The position numbers and the translations under genes were made by a program. The notes under the pieces are model-generated. The model was not told the DNA's origin, made no database searches, and saw nothing but the letters and a program-made list of their open reading frames with translations. Below, piece by piece: positions 49,800 to 61,179 of a stretch of DNA of 64,000 nucleotides (position 1 is its first letter; every line of letters begins with the position of its first letter). The DNA is from Opisthorchis felineus (taxonomy: Eukaryota; Platyhelminthes; Trematoda; Opisthorchiida; Opisthorchiidae), in the NCBI GenBank assembly GCA_004794785.1, contig SJOL01005766.1, forward strand, positions 57,712-121,711, in the 5' to 3' direction.

Positions 49800-50760
49800 A
49801 GTTTGCTCGTACTGGATCGTTAACTTACAGTAGATGCTTAAAGTCCAGATAATAAGAAGCAACTTCTTGAGTTGTGCGCTGAAAGCCTCTGCTCCTGGAC
49901 ATTACAAACTCGTGGTACAAACACTCGGGCTATGTGGCTTGGAGGCCATCAAATGCAAACCACTCCAGGAGCCAGTTGGACCACACGTTACCCGCAGTGT
50001 GCCTCAATGAAAGATTCTTCTTACTCCGATCAACTCAGTGTGCGAGACCACTCATCAATTTGCTTCCCCCCCCAGGATCACACTGGCCGATTCCAAGTCA
50101 CATATATTACCAGCTACAACAGACTTCTGAATCTCAGAAATACTGAACTGGTCTGATCAGAAAGCCACTAAAACGTGTAGTTATACTGATGATAATCCAA
50201 CGGAGGACAAACAGGTGTAAAGTGCAATCCTTTTAGCCTTGAGGATAGACCGCCTAAATCATCCAACAAGACCAAATGAAGACTAGAGCTTGTAGAAAAT
50301 AACAGATCTTACTGATCTCGGAAAAACCAGTTGGTGACACAAATGGCACAATAAAGAATCGGTGAAAGATATAATAAGGAGCTCAAAAAAGACAGAGAAC
50401 AGTGAGGGGTTGCAAAAACCCAGGAGTGGTAGGGGGCTTTCGCTGTAGGGACCAACTGATCCCTCTTTAGGACGGATTAGTCAGTTGAATGCTAGCCAAA
50501 CCACTTCCCAGGAAGATAATACAGCAATTCACTCGCCGTTATACTTGGAGGAACATTGCAGCCAAACTCGCTCAGTGCAAGACCTGAAAGAAGCCCACAA
50601 ACCTGAATGGAACTTTGACGCCAGCCTTCAATCACGGGGAGAAATCCAGCGTAACTTAATGGTGCTTCAGAGTAACAAGGGATTTAGTCACCCCGCAAGT
50701 TTTGAACAAGGTTGGCAGCATGACACTCCCAATACAAAGTGTCCGTAGCGAAAACTGAAC
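49800..50760 (+). mobile_element. RTE-type retrotransposon, degraded endonuclease end and EN-RT linker
   Basis: KQLLELCAE (about 49860-49885), then in the next frame MAWRPSNANHSRSQLDHTLP (49934 on), match the terminal endonuclease block '..LLQLC....ATWR....SQLDHI'. Further on, PEWNFDASLQSRGEIQRNLM then VLQSNKGFSHPASFEQG (about 50600-50710) matches the linker/RT entry 'PEW.vd.sPPS..EI...L..LK..KapGPDgl...LFK.G'. The catalytic RT is missing. Confidence 0.6.
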
Positions 50761-51229
50761 TTGTGGAGTAGTTCGCTTCTGACGCCATTCATATCTGTAG
50801 AAATGGCGTTCGAGATTTTGCAAAAATCACAGTATCAACCATCAGGAGGCAATAGCATTCAAAATGCTCTCTGGCATTATCTTGCAAGCCTGAATCAACA
50901 CAAGAAATTAAGTGCCTTAGAAACAACCTTGGTGGACAACAGGCCGAGTGACTGAAGATCCGAATATAAAATAGGTTTTGCGCTCCGCCACCATATTATT
51001 TATATCGACCATGGCACTGCCGCACTTCAGCGCCGCTTTAAGCTACCTTACCCGCGAGAAATTACAGATGCACAGGAAAAACCAATACATCCAACCAATA
51101 CATCATTTATATGCCTTTTCAGTGCACTGTAGGATGATCGCATAAAGCGCCGCTTTACTCAACATCCGAATTTCCTTACCAAACAACACACAGCCCTTCT
51201 GGCACTGTCAGACCTTCGGAGTGCACAAA
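50761..51229. other. no recognisable gene
   Basis: Unassigned. It could belong to the R2 repeat beyond the part with a visible partner. Confidence 0.4.
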
Positions 51230-51720
51230 TCAATTGCCTGTAGATTGAATCACCATGGTGGTCCAAAATGCGTTCTTACCACACATTCAAGAAGAAAGAC
51301 AAGGATGTAGCAGAGCTCGGCAAGACGGGTTCCAATGACCCAAACTCGGTTACTCAGTCAACTATCAATTGAACTAAAGTTATTTCCAACTCCGACGACT
51401 ATCAAAAACCACCTCGGTGTCTGGCGATCAGCAGTATGCCTTACACATATATATCCGATTTCAGCGCAATGTGGGCCAACTCCAGCGGGATATGCGGACA
51501 TAAAGTTAGTATCTGCCTCAGTCCAACAAGTACAGTGGTTTAAGGCAAGCTGATCTCCCCCCACCATTTCTCTTTAAATTTGTACTTATGTACCGCTTGA
51601 GGATCTTCTAACTTTCTTTAGAATCTTGGGGAAAGAAATGTTTACAAGCGCTCGCCCATGGACGTCAGGCAAGGGGATGGTATTACTATTCTCGCCATTC
51701 TTCTGGTTATGTATCTGGTA
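51230..51720 (-). repeat. dispersed repeat R2, uninterrupted copy
   Basis: About 490 bp whose reverse complement matches 55820-56104 followed directly by 57379-57570. Shared landmarks (as reverse complement) are aaggcatactgctgatcgcc, gacaccgaggtggtttttga, gtcttgccgagctctg, atgcggacataaagtt and ggcaagctg.tctcc. The join is continuous here, showing the state before the RTE insertion in the other copy. No protein family is recognised; frames such as TIKNHLGVRRSAVC are shared but broken. Confidence 0.82.
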
Positions 51721-52199
51721 TTCAAAGTGCTAGGTGCTGCTACAGGACTGGGTAGATTTAAACCCATACCTCATGCTTGCAGACCAATTAATCAACTTGG
51801 TGGACAAATTCACTCTCAAATGCACCCCACCTTTAAATGTGGTCAGCCTAAAGTCCTACACTTGACGAACTCAGTGTGCATTTGACGGGTGGAATGGCGG
51901 TCGGGAAACACTTTAGTTGACAATTCTCGCATAACATAACCCTTTGGAGTAGCTGGAACGTTTTCTACTATCCAAGTTTATCTTGTGATGTCCAGAACTT
52001 CCATTTGTTTGGCAGCTTTTAGTAGGTATCCACTGATGATACCGCCATCAAAATCCGATGGATACATGGTGCACATACGTATATACTATATCCTACGAGT
52101 ACCAATACATATTTATCGTGGTTGATGCGTAGCTGACAATTAAGGGACCACTTGCTCAAAAACCTCGTACAATTTGTCCGCATTCGCAGTGCTCAGAAA
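51721..52199. other. no recognisable gene
   Basis: Nothing recognised by eye. Confidence 0.4.
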
Positions 52200-52690
52200 T
52201 TCTGGTCACATGTTCAGGTCAACAGCGCAGATTTGTCAGTTCAACTATGTAACACTGAAACCTTGTTGACAAGTGGCCTGAAAAATTACGTTTTAGGGAC
52301 ACCAGTGTTCATTAGGACAAAAAGCGTGTAAGCGCTATTGCATTGGCTTTATAGGGTAGGAAGTAAGCGTTCAAAGACTGGATCCGTAGAGCAGAAACAA
52401 CCCTGGTAAACTTATGGGAGCTCCCTCCATGAAAAATCTTGTCAACGGCTTTACTGGAATCAACGATCATGACCTCAAGAACATGACTATCATATACTGA
52501 GTCCAATTACTTTTCTCACTTGTGAGCAAACAAGAGATACAGGAATATTCTCTTGAAAGTAACACTGTGCAGAAGATATACCACCTTTTTTCATGAACAG
52601 TTGCATGGCCTGGTTAGCAATTGTCTTCAGAACTCTACATGCAACAAACGGTGAGCTGGAAGGTCTTCCGTTCTTCTAGGCATCCAACAC
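52200..52690 (-). mobile_element. probable degraded non-LTR reverse transcriptase fragment
   Basis: The minus strand encodes EVMIVDSSKAVDKIFHGGSS, resembling RT motif A of CR1/Jockey-type elements ('D.i.lDfSKAFDkV.H..L'), preceded by a VCSQVRKVIGLS-like stretch. The rest is too eroded to place. Motif A alone supports this, so confidence is modest. Confidence 0.4.
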
Positions 52691-55259
52691 CAGGTAAACT
52701 AAAATGTGCAAAGATGTGGCCATTCATTGCGATAGACAAATGTTTCTAAGGGTACACTTTATCTGGGCCGAAGGAAAATCTCAAATCAAGACTCTTAAGA
52801 CCCTTGCACGTTGCCAACCTTGATAATAACGGGTGTGCATATGTCATCATAGGAGCCCATGTGAACGACATAGCACTTTACTCCATTCACAATAAAAAGT
52901 GAAATAAAGTGAGAGTATACCATACAACATAAAAGTTCAGAATCAGAGAAAAGCTTTTGTCGCACTCTTTGTCGAAAACGTTCCGAAACCGGGCGGTTTC
53001 CGCGACATTTAAACCAGACGTGGATTACAACACATGAAGCCAGAGAAATACGACTGCTCAATGAACACTTTTAGCAATTAGTGACAAGAAAACGTTGCTT
53101 CACTCACGTTAAATGAATTAAAACGGTAATAAAAATAGGCTCAGAAGTGATGGACGGAAGGCCGGCCGACCGAGGAAGAACAAGATCATTTGAATTGCAA
53201 GCTGAGTCAACTTAAACTTCCAGAAACTTTATGGTAGCGGCAATGATGAATCCAATACACGGCCCACAATGAAACTTCCAGTGCGTGTTGGCAGCACTGC
53301 TGCCATCTACTACGGGGGCACTGTTGCACTTGATCACAAGGTTTTACAGAATCAAGCAAGACCTTTGGGATTGTACACCTTCAGAAAGAATACCCAAGTG
53401 TAAATTACTGCGGACAATTTTGAGCCCATCAAAAAAGACATTTCAAACCATCTCCAAAATCGGTGTCAGACAAAGTAGTTTTAGTTGTAGTACGATTAGA
53501 TCTTAAAAAGGTTTATGGAGTCCCTTTTACAAAACGGGAGTTTGTAGTATGTAGATAAGTGCTTTTGCGTGCTAAGGACCAACTTCGTTCATATACTGTT
53601 CCATTTTATCGCAGGTTCTGGGGAACGTAATTGTTATAGCATAAAATATTACGCTTTTGAAGTAATACTTTACTTCTGAGACGTGTAGTACCAGCCCTAC
53701 CCAAAGACTGTAAGAGATGAGTCAGAATCACGGGTGCCATTTGGTTTAATTGTGTCAGAATTCAATAACCAAAGGAACACATGTCAAGCTTAGATTCATC
53801 TCACGCAAACTTGAGGTTCCTTATGTGCGGCACGGACTGAGAGTAAGAATTCCTGGTAAAACTTGCTTGGTGCTCATTTTGAGTTTGCAGAAGCCACAAA
53901 AAAGGTGGTCAGACAAAGAGTTGATTCGCATTAAGAAAGAATATCACGTCTTTACTACATTACAGTGAACTCTGTGTTTTCACCCATAGCAGTGAACGTA
54001 ATGTACGAAAGTGGCACGGCAGACGACTCTACGCTCAGAGATAGCATAGCTGGACGACAAAATCTTGGGCAGTTTAGTATCAAATGTAATTACCAAGGAA
54101 TCGTGGACGTATTTTACGAAATTGCTTAGAGGGACTGTGGTACATTCACAGAAAGGCTCTTTCATATGAAATTGAGTGATTGGAGCAGCAAATTAACCTC
54201 TTCAGTGACATGTACATTGACCCGAGTAAACCAATAGGCACAAAAGAGCACGGCCAACCGGAAGCGTTCTCGCCTTCAGTCTTTTTAAAACAAATAAACC
54301 TAGTCCAATTTACTCGACCTTTTACTTCGCTGTACTCCAGCAACTTAAATAACTCTCCCGACAATCTTAATACCACTTCAATTAACTCTTCTCGCACCCC
54401 AATACCTCAGTAAACAAACTTATATCACTACATCCAGAACCGAGGTAATTGTGACCAGTCCGGACCAAATCATTCGTGTTTATCAACCTAAAACATGCCC
54501 AAATTAACAAGATCGACCACCAAAACGAGGTCAAAATTAACAGAGTGAAAGTTTTGAATGTCAGATTACTGAGTCTTTTGAATGATCCCTCGGAAGTGCC
54601 TAGTGTTCGCAGATAGTAGCCATAAATAAGCACAGCTGCGTAGCGTTTGGCATGCTGCCAGACCATAATGAGGTCGCTGACCAAATTCGTCCAATTTATC
54701 TCCTTCCAACATCATTTTATGAGGCCTCTGATTTTTTAAACTGTAAACTGCTTGTAGGTTACGTTTGTAGACACATAGATTGCGCTCAGGCCAAAGACCA
54801 TCCCTTGCCTCAAACCTTTCATACGGTAGATATAGACCAAAAGTAAATACCTGACTTCCACTTTTATAGCTCAATAAATCCTGCATTCTTCAAATACTTA
54901 TGGCTTTTTTTCTTCTCAAACAATCTACTGAATACGTAAGGTCAATAACCTGCTTCAGAAAACTGACCAAATTGGTATTTGGACTTAACAAAGTTCATTT
55001 CTTGGGGATCTCATCATAAATCCAGGTACATCATTGGAGAGATGCTAGTGCAAATGCAGATATCTTCTAAGTTTGGAAAGAATTCTATTGAAGCAGTTTC
55101 CTTCTTATCAACTTAAGGGCCAGAACTAGCAAACCAAATGGGTTGACCGTGGGAAAAACAGCATAAACATCGCCGGCAACCTTAACAGCAAAACCAAATA
55201 AGAACACAGATGCTTTAGTGCCGTACAACCATGTCAATTCACCCGAATAGAGCCTCTTA
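52691..55259. other. no recognisable gene
   Basis: Many overlapping short frames on both strands at 54140-54890 show no domain. Nothing supports a gene. Confidence 0.4.
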
Positions 55260-55560
55260 GTGAAAGAAATAGAGGGAAAGGAGGAGGATTTAAGGCCAGC
55301 CTACCGAAGATATCCAAGATGCCTACTCCACCAACAATCAGTCAGACAATCTCGATAGAAAGTGACAGCATAAAAACCAGTGGTATTGTTTAGCTGCCAT
55401 ATCGTTCAATGTCCCCATCCAACCACACGGAAGATTACATAGACACAATTCTGGAAGAAGGTTGTGAGGAACAACTATGTGGAAGTAAAGAAGAGAGGCG
55501 CCAACAGTAGCCTGTTTTCTATTACTCACCCTACTGCATTCGGCAAGTTAGACAACCCAA
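55260..55560 (-). mobile_element. family 2 RTE, 3'-terminal fragment
   Basis: The minus strand reads GTLNDMAAKQYHWFLCCHFL then SRLSD and a stop (TGA at about 55340), the same C-terminus as 27700-27782, and continues into the 3' UTR. The upstream part (ctgttggcgcctctcttc on the minus strand) also matches 27650-27670. Confidence 0.7.
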
Positions 55561-55819
55561 CTTGTTGCACCACACGACAGTCGGTGTCAAATGAGAATAT
55601 TTGTAAGTGTGTAATTCATGACTGTATGTGAGCTGGGATACTGTCATAGAACCCGTAACTAGAGAGAAGAACGATTAAGGACCTCATAAACCTAACTGTA
55701 AGACAGAGGTGGTTGACAAACCTCAGTCAGAGCACCGACATTTCTCAAAAACAAGTGTGATGAAGGTGTGAAGTGCACACCAAGCCATGTAACATAATTA
55801 TTTATATCAGACTATTCGT

Positions 55820-56104
55820 TCTACATCCATTAAGAATGTGAAGAAGAGCAAGAATATCAATACCATCTGCTTACCTGAGGCCCGCCAGCCAGCGCTTGGA
55901 AACATTTCTTTCTCCGAGGTTCTAAAGGAAGGTAGGGGATCCTCAAGCAGCACCTAAGTACGAATTTAAAGAGAAATGGTGGGAGGAGACCAGCTTGCCT
56001 TACATCACTGTACTTGGTGAACCGAGGCAAATGCCAACTTTATGTCCGCATATCCAACAGGCCCACAGTGCACTGATATCGGACATATGTGTATGGCATA
56101 TTGC
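55820..56104 (+). repeat. dispersed repeat R2, left part of interrupted copy
   Basis: Reverse-complement match to 51430-51720. It ends in ggcatattgc (56095-56104), the left target-site copy of the RTE insertion. An open frame that runs into the RTE RT takes its apparent first 37 residues from this unrelated repeat. Confidence 0.8.
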
Positions 56105-57179
56105 CTATAAATTCTTGACCCTCCTTAAGGTGCTGTACGCCAACTCCCGCGGCCGTGTGAAGGTCTATGGGAGGCTCTCTTCTGAGTTCAGCACATCAAG
56201 TGGTGTCAGACAGGGCTGTCCTCTTTCACATTTCTTCTTCGACTTTGTCATTGATACGATCATGGAAGACTTACTATCAGCCTCTAATGCCTTTGGGGTC
56301 GAAGTGGTCCCGGGGCGTCCGCTCACAGATATCGAGTACGCAGATGACATAGCTCATATTGGATCTGACCTCGTGGTAATGCAAACCATATTAAATAATC
56401 TAAATAATTGCACCTCACGGTTTGGCATGCCCTTCACACCTGCAAAGTGTAAAGTGCTACTGCAAGACTGGGTGGGCTCGAAACCTAACCTCATGCTTGC
56501 GGGTGAGCCGATTGAGGTAGTAGACAAATTTGTTTACCTGGGCAGCTGTATCAGTCCCAGGGCTCTCGCGAAAAATGATATTTTCATCTGGATTGGGAAG
56601 GCCAGAGCAGCCTTTGTGAACCTGCATCACCTGTGGTGTAGGCGTGACATCAGCCTATTCTTCAAGGGTCGAGTGTACAATGCTGCGGTGCGCTCCATAT
56701 TACTATACGAATCAGAAACCTGGCCGCTGCGCGCCGAGGACGTCAAAAGACTTTCAGTGTTTGACCATCGATGTATTCGGAGCATTGCCCGAGTATGGTG
56801 GGAACGCCGGATCAGCAATGCTGAAGTACGTCGAATGGTTTTCGGAAGAAACAACTCACCCACGATAGATGAACTGATCACACTGCACAGGTTGCTCTGG
56901 CTTGGCCATGTGCTGCGTATGCCAGTCGACCAACTTCCTCGAAGGGTTCTTTTTGCACAAACACGTGAAGGGTGGAAACGAGCCAGGGGAGGTCAAACAA
57001 TGACTTGGCAGTGAAGCACGAAAGTCATTAAAAGCAAACTCAGCTGCGCTGGTCATTGGCGTCTTCATGGATGGGGACCCCGAGACGGACCACATCAATG
57101 GTTAGGGGCATTGTCAGACATGGCCCAGTCGCGCCCTCATTGGCGTTCGTGCATCCAAGCTAGTGCCTTCAATGCATAG
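56105..57179 (+). pseudogene. RTE (family 1) reverse transcriptase, C-terminal portion with one in-frame TGA
   Basis: This is the best preserved RT of the window. It begins YKFLTLLKVLYANSRGRVKV, then SSGVRQGCPLSHFFFDFVID (the RQGCPLSP box, last P changed to H), DIEYADDIAHIGSD with the catalytic YADD at 56337-56348, KCKVLLQDWVGSKPNLMLAG, VDKFVYLGSCISPRALAKND, RVYNAAVRSILLYESETWPL, FDHRCIRSIARVWWERRISN and LHRLLWLGHVLRMPVDQLPR. A TGA at 57012-57014 interrupts the frame, but the same frame continues with GWGPRDGPHQWLGALSDMAQ and SCIQASAFNA to a TAG at 57177-57179, so the TGA is probably a recent CGA-to-TGA decay. The endonuclease and RT motif A are absent through 5' truncation, so it cannot be autonomous. 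Confidence 0.85.
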
Positions 57180-57378
57180 CTCCCTTCCCAATTCCCCCAC
57201 TTAACAATCCACCGACAGTCCTGTATCTACGCACCAATTTATCAGCTCCCGCCTCCAATGTGTAGCTACCTGCCCCAACCCCCCCACCCCCCCAAAAAAA
57301 AATCATCGGTGAACGAAACTGTGGTAGCTACAACCACCGTACTAAAAGTACGCGATTCTTACAGCTGATAATGATGAA
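56105..57378 (+). mobile_element. 5'-truncated RTE-type (family 1) insertion inside repeat R2
   Basis: The insertion consists of the RT pseudogene, a 3' UTR (57180-57365, with a C-run and A-run near 57282-57302) and a short terminal (tga)n tail (57366-57378). It is flanked by ggcatattgc (56095-56104) and ggcatactgc (57379-57388), a 10-bp target-site duplication with one mismatch. The intact R2 copy at 51230-51720 provides the empty site. Confidence 0.85.
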
Positions 57379-57570
57379 GGCATACTGCTGATCGCCGGAC
57401 ACCGAGGTGGTTTTTGATGGTCAACGGAGTTGGGATTAACCTTGATTCAGTCGATAGTTGAGTGAGTAGCCGAGATAGGGACACTGAGAACCGTCTTGCC
57501 GAGCTCTGATACATCCGTCTTTCTACCTGAATGTGTAGTAAGAACACATATTTGGGCCCACTATGCTCAT
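57379..57570 (+). repeat. dispersed repeat R2, right part of interrupted copy
   Basis: Reverse-complement match to 51230-51437. Similarity fades after about 57570. Confidence 0.8.
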
Positions 57571-58399
57571 TCTATTTGGAGGTAATTTAGTCATGCCATC
57601 TGAATGTGCTTGCAAGCATTGTTTGCCTTCGTGCTTGCTTCAAGCGGAACCCATATTATTGATGATGAAGTGCCAGCAAGCTTGCGCGTTGTTTGGTAAC
57701 GAATCTCGGGTGTCGAATGGAGAGGCGCTTGGTACACTCATCACAGCAGTTGACGCTTCGAGTTTCGGATATTTTTCTGGGGTTCCGCACTCGAACCATA
57801 TTTTCGCAGACACTCTGTATAGAAGAAATTTCATTTCCCAGATGTATCCATCAATTGTGAACCGACGATCGTCGGTCCTTAGAATGGATTCACGTTCGAC
57901 GTGTTGGTTTTACTTTTTGGTTATGTCTTCTATCTATGAATATTATGTTTAAATACACCCAGCTTTTTAAATAATTCGATGGTCATCTGAAGTTTCATTA
58001 CTCCACAGCTAAAGACCACGGGGAGCGCGGATACGAACTTGTCGATCGCCAGCCACATAGTGCTAAGATCTTCTCAGGAATGACACTTCCCTCTCAAAGT
58101 TTTCGTTCCCCAGAAATTGACCAAAAGTTCCATTGAAGTTCTGAAGGATTGGGGTTGAACATGCTCCCTCAAGGTCAATGCGCAAAAGGATGAGACAGAA
58201 ATATTCTGACAATGAAGTATTGGAGGCTCATTGGGTTGACATAATAGTAGGAATCCTCGCTTTTAAAGAAGTGGGCACGAGTTCAGCGTAACGCAACCAA
58301 TAGTCCGCCATTCGAATGCATGCAAGCGGTTTAGTGCATTAAACACTGCGTTCAGTTCAGATCACGGGTATTATGGGTTCCCGGATTCTCAATTGGTCA
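57571..58399. other. no recognisable gene
   Basis: The 129-codon frame at 57563-57952 has no recognisable domain and overlaps the end of R2. Confidence 0.4.
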
Positions 58400-59300
58400 G
58401 CATAATCCTCAAATATTACAAGTCGGAGAGCACTGGAAATTTTGAAAGAAGTGACCCTTGGTAATGGTGTTCTTTTGCACATAAAACGGGTATGGTGTAT
58501 GCGATATCCTCCTTCTGTCTATATGTTCCACTCCTTCCAACTTGTGTGCTTCACCTCTGGACACAAGAAAGTACACCATTGCACCTTTTTCCAGTATTGA
58601 CCGGATGAAAACTGGATATACAGCGCCGACCATTTGCTCTGTCCCTACGGAAAAACTTCTGTGCAAGTAACACTCGTTAGTTGCTGCTAGTGTGGTCCGT
58701 CTTATGTAAATAGGCACTCGGCAGAATGACAAATTCCTTGGTACTAGTACTCGAACGTAGCTCTTGCCGGCTAGAAGGATATGCGCGGTAAGTTGTCCCC
58801 CTTCCTACGGATGAAAATGCAGCTTCCCTTCATTGGGCAATTCGGAACCTTTTTGTGGGTCCATCTATAGTATGTGTTATCCATCCGGGTCTTGAATGAT
58901 CCTCCAAAGTTGCAAAGCGTCAGCGAATTATGGACATGACGACTTTAACCTTGTTGGGAAGCCTTCAGTATGAGTGAGAAAAAGCAGCGTTCCAAGTACA
59001 GGTGCTTGTGGGACACCAATGGGTTTTGGATACCATGTGACATAGTGATTGCTTAAACGTACACCCAGCGTACTTTCCAGCGCCTCTCACGAAGGAACCA
59101 GGGAAAGCAAGTACGCTAACACCACACTTGTCCAGCTTTTTATGTAATTTTCGATGGCCTACTTGATCAAATGCCTTGCTAACTTCCACCCTTATCACAT
59201 CTACTTGTTTTCAACATGTCTGCTTGCGTCCACAGCCTTCGCCCAGAAGTGGCATTCGGCGAGTCATTTGCTAATGCATGATCCTCCTGGGATAAGCCCA
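58400..59300 (-). mobile_element. CR1/Jockey-like non-LTR retrotransposon, degraded RT
   Basis: On the minus strand: VEVSKAFDQVGHRKLHKKLD (motif A 'D.SKAFD.V.H..L..KL', 59198 down), then a KTHWCPTSTCTWNAAF stretch that in the shifted frame reads GVP.APVLGT(L)LF (motif B, normally GVPQGSVLGPLLF). Next comes FAD...LWRIIQDPD near 58950-58890 (an eroded FADD box with the following '.LWR.I....D'). Finally VYPVFIRSILEKGAMVYFLV then KLEGVEHIDRR (58640-58540), the 'RSLLEYGA.VW......KLE.VQRRAT' tail. The order and spacing are as expected, so this is a second retrotransposon clade in the window. Inactive. Confidence 0.72.
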
Positions 59301-60249
59301 TGGTTAATAGTACTTAGGAATCTTCGGTATGCTGATATATACCGATGTACTCAATCTCGCCATGCCTCACAGGTCTAGGTCTAGCTACACGAGGTTTTCT
59401 TTAGTGTACCCGCAGTTCAGATGGTTGTCGTGGTCGGCCCCTTTTATCAGAACTGTCGCCGTTAGGGCAATTGAAATGACCAGGGGATCGTCGGATTAAA
59501 ACCAAACTGGACATTAAAGGCTCGTCACGATCAGAACCCATTGTGCAAAGCTGACAGTCCAGACGTGTTGGCCACCTAGGCGGTTTTCTGATCATCCAAA
59601 CACTAGGCGTCTAGTCTAACGGGAACTTAAATCGGCGCTTGTTAACGTGCAACTCGTCAAGTGGCATCTTTCCACTGCATTGGATTTCTTTGGTTTGTTT
59701 GCTGAGCTGGGCATACGTTACATATATTTCATCAAAATAAAAATTGTACCATCAACGCATTGTAGTGGACGTTTGTGGTGGTATGTTTGGATTGTTCAGT
59801 CCATGCTCCTCATAATCAATGCACCTAGAAATGTTGTTCGGTTATTCCTTTTAATTTGTCTTACTTAATACGGTTTCCCCTAAGAATCGGGTCCACCGCA
59901 CACTTGCGTTTAGATACAGTACAGCTAGCGTGTAAGCAAGAGATCCTGTTAATACATCCTGCTCCCTCCTTGACTTGCTTCGAGCCACGGGTGTCTGTTG
60001 AAAGCCTGCCCGGTCTGAGTGTGTTGTGCTACTGGCCTGGCTTTTTCCCCAGACAAATTTTACCTCATTCTAGCCAAGCTCCTGCCCCGGATTACCCTGT
60101 CAGCTCAGCCTAATGACTAGTACGCTGTTTGGCCCAGCTTCAACCAACATAAATCAAACTGAAGTCAGTGTTTTTCATCACTAGAGCGCATAATAAGCCA
60201 AAAATATAGACCATCTGATGCACAATGGATGAAATTCTTATATGGCTCC
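59301..60249. other. no recognisable gene; possible edge of repeat R4
   Basis: Nothing is recognised up to about 60000. At 60030-60055 the segment ctactggcctggctttttcc repeats a landmark of the R4 repeat (60455 and, inverted, near 62930), so a third R4 fragment may lie here. Confidence 0.4.
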
Positions 60250-60770
60250 AAAGCCCACTGAGAACACAAACAAACAACATCTCGATCTGCCCATGCTTGA
60301 CGTATTAGCTCACACCAATGCTCCGTCACCCTTTAGCTCTAAATATATCCATTGTATTTACATTGCCCCATTGATAGCTGCCAGTTCATTTGCCTCCTCC
60401 ACGACTTGCCCATCCCAGCGGCTGTTCGCCGTTTGCTTGTTCGAAATGACTGAGCCGGTTTACTGGCCTGGATTTATTTATTATTGCACAAGCCGAAATT
60501 GTGACTGCCTGGTGGTTTTTCACCTTTCAGAACTAGTAGCATACACGACGGACGAAAACCTCTTGCAGTGGTCTGGTGCGCCCTACAGGGAGAGTCGCCC
60601 TGTTATTTTGCACCACGGTGCGTTAGTGTACCCACCACCACTCCGGTAGCACGGGTTCATCGCCCATTGCCGGTGGTTCTGAGCCTGGCACGTAATTCAG
60701 GAAATCCATAGAAGAGCACTGTTGTTTTCTGTTTTTTTGCTACTGGGCTGCACTCGTCCAGGTGATGTCA
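60250..60770 (+). repeat. repeat R4, copy 1 left part
   Basis: It matches the reverse complement of 62590-63130. Shared landmarks include agcggctgtt.gcc, gtttgcttgttcgaaatgac, actggcctgg, ctgcagggagggtcgccct or its variant, gtagcacgggt, cgcccat.gccggt and gagcactgttgttttc. By eye identity is around 75-80%. No protein is recognised. Confidence 0.8.
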
Positions 60771-61179
60771 GTAAACTGGCAACGCTTTAAAATACAGGCG
60801 GTAAAAAAGACCGACACTTCGTCTGTTAAAAAAGAAATGCGTAAAAAGACATATGGGATAGCCTGAAGACATGCTGCGATGCCCACGGCTTACATCGACG
60901 TGCCGAGCTTAGGGGTGGTGTGGTTATGGAAGTCAAACGCATGACTGACGGGAGTGGACATCCTAGATGATGGACTAGTTTATCTGGAATTTACTACGTG
61001 AGTTGGACAGCACTATAATCTAGGAGAGAAAGTGAATGTAAGAGAAATGGTCGCCAGTCACCGAAGCTCTGATATCAGCCTCAATGAACAAGTGGTCATT
61101 GGCGAATAAAAGAATTTGGGCGCTAGTTTTGTATGCTCAGTCCGAACATCTTGGCTAAGTCCCCAAATCGATTATGATA

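Noticed and set aside
50761..51885. Possible LTR-retrotransposon polyprotein (an IDHGTAALQRRF stretch and a hydrophobic 75-codon frame at 51658).
   Set aside because: No protease, RT, RNase H or integrase motif and no LTR pair could be found.
55995..56104. N-terminal 37 residues of the 339-residue open frame containing the RTE RT.
   Set aside because: These bases belong to repeat R2, as shown by the intact copy at 51230-51720. The RTE starts at 56105.
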